Positions 1-6,291 of a stretch of 11,251 nt of DNA are shown one piece after another (the stretch's first letter is position 1; each line of letters starts with the position of its first letter). The translations under genes and the position numbers were made by a program. The stretch is from an uncultured Blautia sp. (GTDB lineage Bacteria > Bacillota > Clostridia > Lachnospirales > Lachnospiraceae): contig CAAFRY010000019.1 in NCBI GenBank assembly GCA_900765525.1, positions 1 to 11,251 of the forward strand, read 5' to 3'. The notes beneath the pieces were generated by a model. That model searched no databases. It had not been told where the DNA came from and saw nothing but the letters and a program-made list of their open reading frames with translations.

Positions 1-85
1 AATCGACGTAGCCACCGCTACGCCTCATTCCTTCGCCTTGCAGAATGAAAATTCATTCTACGTCATTATGCTGAAAATGAGCGTG
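1..85. repeat. REP-like multi-hairpin intergenic repeat, cut by the window edge
   Basis: Three small palindromes lie side by side in non-coding DNA. CGTAGC (7-12) pairs with GCTACG (17-22) around a CACC loop. AGAATGAA (42-49) pairs with TTCATTCT (52-59). TCATT (63-67) pairs with AATGA (76-80). Around the first hairpin, AAT at 1-3 can pair with ATT at 27-29, and the following CCTTC would pair with GAAGG just left of the window, so the first unit appears truncated by the edge. No T-run follows any stem, which argues against a terminator. The compact hairpins and lack of coding sense fit a dispersed REP-type palindromic repeat. Its resemblance to intergenic repeats of Lachnospiraceae is from memory and was not checked. 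Confidence 0.5.
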
Positions 86-114
86 CCAGTACACTAGAGA
101 AAAGAGGGAGTATA

Positions 115-1521
115 ATGAATAAAGAAGAAAAAGACCTGCCGGTAAGTGTGGAGAATATTTACCGGCTTAACGGAAGAGTACCTATTCAGAAAGCCATTCC
201 TTTTGGCCTTCAGCATGTGCTGGCTATGTTTGTGTCAAACCTGGCTCCTGTACTTATTGTCTGCAGTGCGGCCATTGTGAGAAGCACCGGAGAAGGCCTG
301 ACCTCTGCGGAGATTACCCGGCTTTTGCAGTGCGCCATGTTCGCCGCAGGAATTGGAACCTGTATGCAGCTTTACCCTATCTGGAAAATCGGCTCCCGGC
401 TGCCTATTGTTATGGGAGTCAGCTTTACCTTCCTGGGAAGCCTGCTGGTAATCTGCACCAATCCTGATTTGGGCTATGAAGGTATGGTAGGTGCAGTGAT
501 TCTGGGAGGTATTTTTGAGGGTCTGGTAGGCCTCAGCGCAAAGTATTGGAAACGGTTTCTTACCCCGGTAGTTTCGGCTTGTGTGGTAATCGCTATTGGT
601 TTGTCCCTGCTGTCTGTAGGCATGGATTCCTGGGGCGGGGGAAGCGGAGTGGAAGACTTCGGCGCCTGGTATCATCTGCTGGTTGGACTGTTTACACTGG
701 TGGTTTGTCTGGTTTCACGTTATCTGTTAAAGGGTGTCTATAAAAACCTGAATATCCTGGTTGGACTGATTTTCGGATATATTCTGTCGGTTATCATTAC
801 AGTGGCAGGCATTGCCCCTATGGTAGATTTTTCCGGCATTTCCCAGACTATTCAGGAGGTAGGGATTTTCAGCCTTCCCAAATTAGTCTTCCTCCCCAGC
901 CATAAGCCGGTCTTTGACCTGGGAGCCTTTTTTACCATTGCCATTGTCTTTCTGGTATCTGCAGCGGAGACTACCGGAGCCACATCGGCCGTGTGTACCG
1001 GAGCTCTGGGAAGAGAGATTAAGATGGAAGAGCTTCAGGGTTCCCTGGCAGTAGATGGATTTTCCAGTGCGATTTCCGGCTGCTTCGGCTGCCCGCCCCT
1101 GACATCTTTCAGCCAGAACGTAGGGCTGGTGACTATGACCGGGGTAATCAACCGTTTTACCATTTTTACCGGGGCATTGATTTTGATTCTGGCCTCCCTG
1201 TTTCCTCCTCTGGGGGCATTCTTCAATTCTCTGCCCCAGGCAGTGCTTGGAGGCTGTACGGTAATGATGTTCGGTTCTATTATGTATGAGGGAATTAAGA
1301 TGCTGAAGGAATGTGAATTTGATGACCGGACCATGATTATTGTGTCCCTGGCCTTCTGTATCGGTGTGGGACTGACCCAGACATCTGGAAACTTCTTTGC
1401 CTCATTTCCCCAGGTAGTGGGAGATGTGTTTAATGGCAATGCCGTTGCCGGTGTATTTGTGGTATCCCTGCTTCTCAGTCTCTTTCTGCCGAAGAAAAAA
1501 GCAAAGGAAGAGCAGAAATAA
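115..1521 (+). CDS. NCS2-family nucleobase (xanthine/uracil-type) permease
   Basis: This 468-residue membrane protein matches the nucleobase:cation symporter-2 family, which imports uracil, xanthine or related bases with H+ or Na+. Family landmarks are visible: GLQHVLAM in the first membrane segment (His34), a Glu in the TM8 region (SAAETTGAT, E285), and the SFSQNVGL motif (Q334, N335, G337) in the TM10 region, where UraA and XanQ bind the base. The length is normal and the sequence is almost entirely hydrophobic helices, with a Lys-rich cytoplasmic tail (KKKAKEEQK). The ATG follows GAGGGAG (104-110) by four bases. It is followed by its own strong terminator, so it appears to be a single-gene unit unrelated to the sugar genes. 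The base transported (uracil, xanthine or uric acid) cannot be decided from these motifs. Confidence 0.93.
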   Translation: MNKEEKDLPVSVENIYRLNGRVPIQKAIPFGLQHVLAMFVSNLAPVLIVCSAAIVRSTGEGLTSAEITRLLQCAMFAAGIGTCMQLYPIWKIGSRLPIVMGVSFTFLGSLLVICTNPDLGYEGMVGAVILGGIFEGLVGLSAKYWKRFLTPVVSACVVIAIGLSLLSVGMDSWGGGSGVEDFGAWYHLLVGLFTLVVCLVSRYLLKGVYKNLNILVGLIFGYILSVIITVAGIAPMVDFSGISQTIQEVGIFSLPKLVFLPSHKPVFDLGAFFTIAIVFLVSAAETTGATSAVCTGALGREIKMEELQGSLAVDGFSSAISGCFGCPPLTSFSQNVGLVTMTGVINRFTIFTGALILILASLFPPLGAFFNSLPQAVLGGCTVMMFGSIMYEGIKMLKECEFDDRTMIIVSLAFCIGVGLTQTSGNFFASFPQVVGDVFNGNAVAGVFVVSLLLSLFLPKKKAKEEQK

Positions 1522-1546
1522 AGAAAATATTTTGAAAGAAATCTGC

Positions 1547-1616
1547 AAAAAGGAGCTGCCTCCATCTGCAGGATACAGAAAAACCTGTAATCCGGCAGAT
1601 GGGACAGCTCCTTTTT
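1547..1616 (+). terminator. Long rho-independent terminator after the permease, possibly bidirectional
   Basis: AAAAAGGAGCTG (1547-1558) pairs with CAGCTCCTTTTT (1605-1616). CCATCTGC (1562-1569) pairs with GCAGATGG (1595-1602). GGAT/ATCC and ACAG/CTGT close a six-base AAAAAC loop. That is about 28 base pairs with one small internal loop and one bulge, ending in T5. The matching A5 on the 5' side gives a T5 tail on the minus strand too, so it could stop transcription from both sides. The stem is longer than most intrinsic terminators. Confidence 0.85.
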
Positions 1617-1705
1617 ACAAGCCTGCTGTTTACAGACTTATATGCCCTTATTATAACTGAGGACCAGCAGAAGCTAAAGCCTTTTCAGCTTCGTTTCCAT
1701 TATAG

Positions 1706-1867
1706 CAAGGAATTTCAGTGTTGCCAAACTACCATATTACCCGCAGTGGATTTTTCAGTATAGCAAAGGAAGAGAAGCTGCTGGATTATCATCCCAAGTA
1801 CACCAATGTAGAGACTAAAAAAATAGCTGTGCAAAGCTATGTGGACAGAGGTCTGATTAAGGTCTGA
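1706..1867 (+). pseudogene. Decayed 3' end of an NAD-dependent epimerase/dehydratase gene
   Basis: One frame is open from just after a TAG at 1703-1705 to a TGA at 1865-1867, without a start codon or ribosome binding site that would make it a gene. The last ~40 residues read like the C-terminus of an extended SDR epimerase: FFSIAKEEKLLDYHPKY, then VETKKIAVQSYVDRGLIKV. This follows the familiar pattern 'sI.kakelLGYhPkyt.letik.av.syvdrG.i.v' of nucleotide-sugar epimerases. No Rossmann-fold region precedes it; the sequence upstream to the permease terminator carries stops. I read it as the remnant left by a deletion. The assignment rests on remembered family patterns and covers a short stretch only. 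Confidence 0.5.
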
Positions 1868-1887
1868 GGCTGTGTTTTTATGTTCAT

Positions 1888-1933
1888 AAAAAGAGGCCCT
1901 TCTTTCTGCTATATTATAGGGAAAGGAGGGCCT
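1888..1933 (-). terminator. Rho-independent terminator of the AraC-type regulator gene
   Basis: On the minus strand AGGCCCTCCTTT (1933-1922) pairs with AAAGAAGGGCCT (1905-1894) over 12 base pairs, with one G-T pair, around a 16-base loop. The sequence runs on into CTTTTT (1893-1888). It lies 44 bases beyond the stop codon of the regulator gene and points the right way for it. Confidence 0.8.
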
Positions 1934-1976
1934 TGTTCTTCCCCATTTACTAACACCTGCCGTTAGACCCTTTTCA

Positions 1977-3200
1977 CTAAAATTCTTTTACACCGAACTG
2001 GTTCCGGTACTGCTTCAGGGTCATGCCGGTATGTTTTTTAAACACTTTTCCTAAATGGCTTTGTGAGGAAAAACCCAGATAGGCCGCAATCTCACTGTAG
2101 GAGTAGGGAGAGTAGGAGAGAAGGTTTTTCGTCAGATTGACCTTCTCTCTGAGGATGAAATCCGTGATAGTGAGCCCTTCGTGCTGACGGAAAATTTCGG
2201 AGAGATAATTGGCGTTTAAGTATAGCTCCTCTGCAATGTCCTGAATGCGGATTTTTTCGTGAAGATGTTTAAAAATATAATCCTTGCACTGGTCTACCCG
2301 GGGATTCTGGTTCTTTTGGGGTCTTCCTGCTTTCTGAAGATTTAAGTCTGCTACCATCTCCGCATATTTGAATTCAAACTGGTGCATCATGTTCAGCAGG
2401 ACCGCTGTATCCGATTCTTCTTCCAGCATCTGGATGAAAACATCGCTCATGGAGAAGGAGACTTCCGGGAGAACACCGCCCCGTATGGCAGCCCGGCTGG
2501 CCAGTGTAACTACCACAATGCCACGATTACGCATATGGCGCACCTGGTCTTTGGCCAGGGTACCGATTTTTCCTGTATAGTCCTCCTGCAGGCTTTTTCT
2601 GAGCATCTCTATGTCACCATGTTCAATGCTGGAAAATTCTCGCAATTCTTGGTCATAGGGATTGTGAGGCTGTTCCTGCTCTCGCCGGTCAAAGACCAGG
2701 GAAGAGAAATCTTCCATGATAGCGTCATCCATGGAATCATCCATACAGTTGACAGCTACCAGGTCGTCAAGGGTAAGAAAACTGGTGTGTAGCAGATTAT
2801 AGACAAGAAGAACATGGGAGGTAAAATCGGAAAATTCACATTCCGGCACTGGGGCCATTTCTTCTGGGGAGAGCTGGATACTGTCCAGGTTCCGATTCAT
2901 ATGTACCGGTGAAGAAAAACGGACCGGGCCAATGAGAAAGTCTTGTATGGCAGAAGGAACGTAAGCATAATAAAGGGTTCGACCAATGGAAAAAAGAATG
3001 GGAAGAGAAGAGCAGGAGCCGGTTTTTATCCATGCTTCCAGAGCCTGGCACAGGTCACCGACAGTCAGGAAAGAGTCCTGGAAATCCTGCCTGCCGCAGA
3101 AAATTTCTGGGATTGTGTCCGGGTATAGCGGATGGGGCCAGGATTTTACAATAGTGTGAAGACCATAGGATACATGGTGCATCAGGTATGCAGTGTTCAT
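1977..3200 (-). CDS. AraC/XylS-family transcriptional regulator of the sugar locus
   Basis: This 407-residue protein ends in a typical AraC DNA-binding domain (about residues 302-405). The first helix-turn-helix is IRIQDIAEELYLNANYLSEI and the second is EIAAYLGFSSQSHLGKVFKK, followed by the signature TGMTLKQYR. The ~300 residues before it do not look like an AraC arabinose-binding cupin. The middle part (GTLAKDQVRHMRNRGIVVVT, then RAAIRGGVLPEVSFSMSD) follows a pattern I associate with a large AraC subgroup of Firmicutes; the ligand is unknown. A longer form starting at 3230 is possible, but the ATG at 3200 has AAAAGGAG six bases upstream (3214-3207) and is preferred. The gene is divergent from the GH5 operon and shares its 240-base control region, so it most likely activates that operon in response to the imported sugar. 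Confidence 0.9.
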   Translation of the reverse strand: MNTAYLMHHVSYGLHTIVKSWPHPLYPDTIPEIFCGRQDFQDSFLTVGDLCQALEAWIKTGSCSSLPILFSIGRTLYYAYVPSAIQDFLIGPVRFSSPVHMNRNLDSIQLSPEEMAPVPECEFSDFTSHVLLVYNLLHTSFLTLDDLVAVNCMDDSMDDAIMEDFSSLVFDRREQEQPHNPYDQELREFSSIEHGDIEMLRKSLQEDYTGKIGTLAKDQVRHMRNRGIVVVTLASRAAIRGGVLPEVSFSMSDVFIQMLEEESDTAVLLNMMHQFEFKYAEMVADLNLQKAGRPQKNQNPRVDQCKDYIFKHLHEKIRIQDIAEELYLNANYLSEIFRQHEGLTITDFILREKVNLTKNLLSYSPYSYSEIAAYLGFSSQSHLGKVFKKHTGMTLKQYRNQFGVKEF

Positions 3201-3250
3201 AGATTTCTCCTTTTCTGTGAGTGTGAGCATTCAGCATTTTTGCTGCATTC

Positions 3251-3279
3251 ATCATAACACAAAAGTTTTGCCGTGAAAA
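3251..3279 (-). promoter_or_regulatory. Candidate promoter of the AraC-type regulator gene
   Basis: On the minus strand TTTTCA (3279-3274, four of six matches to the -35 consensus) is followed after 17 bases by TATGAT (3256-3251, five of six matches to the -10 consensus). The start codon at 3200 lies about 50 bases downstream. The -35 overlaps the first GAAAAGTA repeat, which would allow autorepression. The prediction is by eye. Confidence 0.4.
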
Positions 3280-3302
3280 GTATCAAAAACCTGAGAAAAG
3301 TA
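3275..3302 (+). promoter_or_regulatory. Direct repeat GAAAAGTA x2, 20 bases apart: candidate AraC-type operator
   Basis: GAAAAGTA occurs at 3275-3282 and again at 3295-3302, exactly 20 bases (about two helical turns) apart. A partial copy, AAAAGT, lies at 3261-3266. AraC-family proteins commonly bind direct-repeat half-sites on one face of the helix. The second copy ends one base before TATAAA (3304-3309), a candidate -10 for the GH5 operon that has no good -35, as is usual for activator-dependent promoters. The first copy covers the candidate -35 of the divergent regulator gene. The repeat is seen directly; its function is inferred. Confidence 0.4.
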
Positions 3303-3303
3303 A

Positions 3304-3309
3304 TATAAA
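3304..3309 (+). promoter_or_regulatory. Candidate -10 box of the GH5 operon promoter
   Basis: TATAAA sits in the A/T-rich regulator-GH5 spacer, directly downstream of the 20-base-spaced repeats. No -35 box is recognisable 16-18 bases upstream; that position is occupied by the repeats. This would fit a class II promoter at which a bound activator substitutes for the -35. It predicts a leader of about 120 bases before the GH5 start. GATACT at 3322-3327 is an alternative. Confidence 0.3.
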
Positions 3310-3439
3310 ATGAAGGCTTAGGATACTAAAATAGGTGTCAGAAAGAAACAAGTCAAATAGACACATGTAGGTCTGCCTGGCTTGTAGCCCGCAAAAAAGG
3401 ATTGCTTAAAAGAATAAGAGAGAAAGGAAAGTGAAAAAC

Positions 3440-4609
3440 ATGCAGGTAAAAGGAGTAAATCTTGGAAACTGGCTTGTTCTGGAGAAATGGATGAGCCCAG
3501 GATTATTTGAGGGGACTACCGCTGAGGACGAGTATTATCTCCCCACACAGCTTTCAAAGGAAGTGTATGAGGCCCGTATTAAAATGCACAGGTCCGAGTA
3601 CATCACAGAGAGGGATTTCACAAGAATTAAAGCTATGGGAATGGATGCCGTCCGTATTCCGGTTCCTTATTTTATCTTCGGAGACAGAGAACCATTTATC
3701 GGCTGTATCCAGGAGCTGGACAATGCCTTTAACTGGGCAGAGAGATATGGGCTTCAGATTCTCATTGACCTTCACACAGCCCCTGACAGCCAGAACGGCT
3801 TTGACAACGGCGGAATCAGCGGCGTGTGCAAATGGTCCCAGCAGCCGGAGGAAGTAGAGTTTGAGCTGACTGTCCTGGAGAGGCTGGCAGAGCGTTACGG
3901 CACAAGAAAAGGACTGTGGGGCATTGAAATTCTTAATGAGCCTGTTCTGGAGGATATGTGGGAAGCCATGCATGTGGCAGAGCGTTATCCGGCTGTAGAC
4001 CCGGAGAAGGCTAAAGGAACAAAGCCAAACACCATGGAATTTATCCGTCAGTTCTATCTGGATGCCTATGACAGGATTCGCAAATATATGCCGGAAGAGA
4101 AATATGTTGTGTTCCATGACGCTTTCCGTCTGAAAGCCTGGAAGGATTTCATGCGGGAGGAAAAATATAAAAACGTGGTTCTTGACACCCACCAGTATCT
4201 TATGGTTGCTGAGATGCAGGGATGTGACCAGACTGTAGAAGGCTATGTAAAATATGTGGAAGAGCTTCAGAAAGATATTGAGGAAATGCAGCAGTATTTC
4301 CCGGTTATCTGCGGCGAGTGGTGCCTGTTCAATTCTCTGGCCGTAGGACAGGATACAAAAGGCGGACAGACCGTCTTAAACGGAGTAGAAGGACTGAATC
4401 AGGAAGTAGTCAGTGATGCGCAGAAGAAGGAAATCTATAATGCTGTGGCTAAGGCACAGCTGGCAGCCTGGAAAGCAGGCAGCGGCTATTTCTACTGGAG
4501 CTACAAGCTTCTCACCGATACAGTGAACACCCCTGGCTGGGTAGGCTGGGACAGCTGGGATTTGGGAAGATGCGTGGACTTTGGATGGTTCCCTGTAGAA
4601 GAAGCATAA
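3440..4609 (+). CDS. GH5 glycosidase, exo-beta-1,3-glucanase-like, cytoplasmic
   Basis: This clan-A (beta/alpha)8 glycosidase of family GH5 has 389 residues from this ATG. It opens directly with the first barrel strand (VKGVNLGNWLVLEKWMSPGL), so there is no signal peptide and the enzyme is cytoplasmic. The general acid/base is Glu167 in ILNEP and the nucleophile is Glu293 in ICGEW; DTHQY (249-253) supplies the conserved active-site His and Tyr. The segments GVNLGNWLVLE and HTAPDSQNGFDNGG resemble the fungal exo-1,3-beta-glucanase branch of GH5, so it may release glucose from beta-1,3 or beta-1,6 glucosides; subfamily and substrate are inferred. A GTG at 3431 would add three residues, but AAAGGA (3423-3428) is better spaced for this ATG. 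It is the first gene of the operon, 29 bases before the symporter gene. Confidence 0.88.
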   Translation: MQVKGVNLGNWLVLEKWMSPGLFEGTTAEDEYYLPTQLSKEVYEARIKMHRSEYITERDFTRIKAMGMDAVRIPVPYFIFGDREPFIGCIQELDNAFNWAERYGLQILIDLHTAPDSQNGFDNGGISGVCKWSQQPEEVEFELTVLERLAERYGTRKGLWGIEILNEPVLEDMWEAMHVAERYPAVDPEKAKGTKPNTMEFIRQFYLDAYDRIRKYMPEEKYVVFHDAFRLKAWKDFMREEKYKNVVLDTHQYLMVAEMQGCDQTVEGYVKYVEELQKDIEEMQQYFPVICGEWCLFNSLAVGQDTKGGQTVLNGVEGLNQEVVSDAQKKEIYNAVAKAQLAAWKAGSGYFYWSYKLLTDTVNTPGWVGWDSWDLGRCVDFGWFPVEEA

Positions 4610-4638
4610 GATAAAAAACAGGAATGGGAGAGAGAAAA

Positions 4639-6027
4639 ATGAACAAAACAGATATGAATCCTAATGCAAAGCTGTCCTTTCTGGAAAGGTTTGCCTATGG
4701 TATCGGAGATTATGCTGGAAACCTGATATATTCTGCTATCAGCGCTTTCCTTCTGGTGTATTACACCAATGTAGTTGGAGCCAGCGCAGCAGCAGCGGCT
4801 TCTATTATCGCTGTTTCCAAGATTCTGGATGGTGTATCAGACCTGATTATGGGATACATTGTAGACCACACCCACAGTAAATGGGGCAAGGCACGTCCCT
4901 GGATTGCAAGACTTTGTATTCCCCTGGCTGTATGTACAGTGCTGATGTTCAGCGTGCCTTCCAGCTTTGCAGGCTCCATTCAGATTGCCTATATGTTCCT
5001 TACATACAACCTGGTTTCTACCATTTTCTATACAGGCATCAATGTTCCCTATGCTACCATGCAGGGTCTGATGACAAGAAACCAGTATGAGAGAGGTCTT
5101 CTGGGAAACTTCCGTAACCTTCTGGCTACTGCAGGAACCATGACTATCAACACCGTGGTCCTGAAAATGACCGGCTTCTTCGGCGGCGGAGACTCCTATA
5201 CACAGAAGGGCTGGACACTGACCTTCGTTGTATTGATGATTGTCTTCGTAGTTTTGAATATGTTTATGTTCTTTACCTGTAAAGAGCGTGTTGTAGAGGG
5301 CGGAGGAGAAGGAAAAAAAGAGGACGTTTCTTTTATCAAAGGCCTTGCAGGACTTGTGAAAAACAAATATTGGATTCTCCTTGTTATCAGCATATTTTCC
5401 ATGTATTTCATGATGTCCACCTTCTTCGGCTCAGCCGTTTACTTTACCATGTATAATATGGGAAATGATGATTACTATGCTATGGTGTCTAATCTGCTTT
5501 CCATAGCACAGATTGTCACCCTGTTTATCACACCTTTCCTGATGAAGATAACCAGCAAGAGAAATCTGATGATGGTTGGTATGGCTATTGCAACAGTAGG
5601 TTTCATTTTGTCTGGTGTGACTACGAATTATACCATGATTTGCGTATCTTCTGTTATCAAAGGTATTGGATTTGGGTTCGGCGGCGCTACTATGTTCGGC
5701 TGTCTTCAGGACGCAATTACCTATGGAGAATGGTACAATGGTTACGGTACCGCCGGTATGGGAAATGCAGCTTCCTCCTTCTGTATGAAGGTAGGCTCTG
5801 GTATTGGTACAGCGGCTCTTGGATGGATTCTGGCAGCAGGGGGATTTGACCCGAATCTGGGCTCTCAGAGTGCATCTGCCCTTACTTCCATTACAGTGGC
5901 ATTTGCCTGGGTACCGGTTATCACATCTGTTATCTGTGTCATCTGTATGGCTCTGTTTAATCTGGACAAATACTATCCCCAGGTTGTGGCAGACCTGGAA
6001 GCAGGAAAACACAGAGGTGACAAGTAA
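4639..6027 (+). CDS. GPH-family (MelB-type) sugar:cation symporter
   Basis: This 462-residue protein has 12 predicted membrane segments and belongs to the glycoside-pentoside-hexuronide:cation symporters of the major facilitator superfamily. The N-terminus shows the family pattern FAYGIGDYAGNL, then KILDGVSDLIMGYIVDHT and SKWGKARPW. Asp64 and Asp68 match in spacing and context the cation-site pair Asp55/Asp59 of E. coli MelB, so Na+ or H+ coupling is likely. It probably imports the oligosaccharide or glycoside that the neighbouring enzymes cut. An in-frame ATG at 4624 has no spaced ribosome binding site; the ATG at 4639 has GGGAGAG (4626-4632) six bases upstream. It lies 29 bases after GH5, and a 264-base gap with an inserted element follows it. 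Confidence 0.92.
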   Translation: MNKTDMNPNAKLSFLERFAYGIGDYAGNLIYSAISAFLLVYYTNVVGASAAAAASIIAVSKILDGVSDLIMGYIVDHTHSKWGKARPWIARLCIPLAVCTVLMFSVPSSFAGSIQIAYMFLTYNLVSTIFYTGINVPYATMQGLMTRNQYERGLLGNFRNLLATAGTMTINTVVLKMTGFFGGGDSYTQKGWTLTFVVLMIVFVVLNMFMFFTCKERVVEGGGEGKKEDVSFIKGLAGLVKNKYWILLVISIFSMYFMMSTFFGSAVYFTMYNMGNDDYYAMVSNLLSIAQIVTLFITPFLMKITSKRNLMMVGMAIATVGFILSGVTTNYTMICVSSVIKGIGFGFGGATMFGCLQDAITYGEWYNGYGTAGMGNAASSFCMKVGSGIGTAALGWILAAGGFDPNLGSQSASALTSITVAFAWVPVITSVICVICMALFNLDKYYPQVVADLEAGKHRGDK

Positions 6028-6072
6028 ATAAATAGATAAGCAGGGCTGTTGCATAGAAACTATATCATGAAT

Positions 6073-6221
6073 GGAGCCGCCCTATTAAGCAAAATGCCAG
6101 AATATTTATACATTTTATTGCTCAGTCTGCGTCGCTTTGAGCCTAAAGTCTTAAAGCTATCCTGGACAAATCCGCATAAAATGTATAAATATTCCTAACA
6201 TATGTTTAATGGGGCAGCTCC
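6073..6221. mobile_element. MITE-like 149-base inverted-repeat element
   Basis: The two ends are imperfect inverted repeats of 46 bases (6073-6118 and 6176-6221) matching at 36 of 46 positions. They include a perfect 19-base block (6100-6118 against 6176-6194) and GGAGC/GCTCC termini. GAAT flanks both ends (6069-6072 and 6222-6225) and reads as a direct repeat, so it may be a 4-base target duplication. The 57-base centre has a small hairpin, GCTCA (6120-6124) with TGAGC (6138-6142), and no open frame. Size, terminal inverted repeats, lack of coding capacity and flanking repeat fit a non-autonomous MITE. A simple structured RNA leader is the alternative. Copy number elsewhere is unknown. Confidence 0.6.
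6163..6189 (+). promoter_or_regulatory. Possible outward promoter inside the inserted element
   Basis: TGGACA (6163-6168, five of six -35 matches) precedes TATAAA (6184-6189, five of six -10 matches) by 15 bases, which is shorter than the ideal 17. It points toward GH42, whose start is about 100 bases downstream. If active, the inserted element would drive GH42-GH43. The prediction is by eye and weak. Confidence 0.25.
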
Positions 6222-6281
6222 GAATATTTTGGGATTAAGTTTTGTGCGGCAGCCTTTTTGTTATTATTACAGGAGAAATAT

Positions 6282-6287
6282 AGGAGG
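6282..6287 (+). promoter_or_regulatory. Ribosome binding site deciding the GH42 start
   Basis: AGGAGG lies four bases before the ATG at 6292 and fixes the start there. The frame is open further upstream to an ATG at 6202, but that one lies inside the inserted element and has no ribosome binding site. Confidence 0.8.
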
Positions 6288-6291
6288 AATT

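Larger units (their letters stand above)
6044..6259 (+). terminator. Rho-independent terminator split by an inserted inverted-repeat element
   Basis: GGCTGTTGCA (6044-6053) pairs with TGCGGCAGCC (6245-6254) over ten base pairs, two of them G-U. The stem can extend through TAGAA/TTTTG and CT/AG, with one bulged A, to 6061/6238. T5 follows at 6255-6259. The arms are now 176 bases apart because a 149-base element sits between them. Without the element and one flanking GAAT the loop would be 23 bases, a normal terminator. It would originally have ended, or attenuated, transcription after the symporter gene. Whether it still works is open. Confidence 0.5.

Noticed and set aside
235..675. Open frame on the minus strand inside the permease gene
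   Set aside because: It is fully antisense to a clear NCS2 permease, has low-complexity composition without a known domain, and is best seen as a shadow frame.
1668..1693. Imperfect hairpin GAAGCT/AGCTTC in the permease-regulator gap
   Set aside because: Short arms, mismatches and no T-tail; not distinguishable from chance.
3201..3439. A cre (catabolite repression) site in the regulator-GH5 spacer
   Set aside because: No stretch fits the WTGNAANCGNWNNCW pattern; the GTGAAAAG segment lacks the central CG.
3554..4192. 212-residue minus-strand frame inside GH5
   Set aside because: Antisense to a well-supported enzyme with intact catalytic motifs; the protein resembles no family.
5431..6054. 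207-residue minus-strand frame over the end of the symporter gene
   Set aside because: Cys/His/Ser-rich product typical of the complement of a membrane-protein gene; no domain and no sensible neighbours.
6202..6291. A 30-residue N-terminal extension of the GH42 protein
   Set aside because: The upstream ATG lies in the right arm of the inserted element, has no ribosome binding site, and the extra residues do not match GH42. AGGAGG before 6292 fixes the start.
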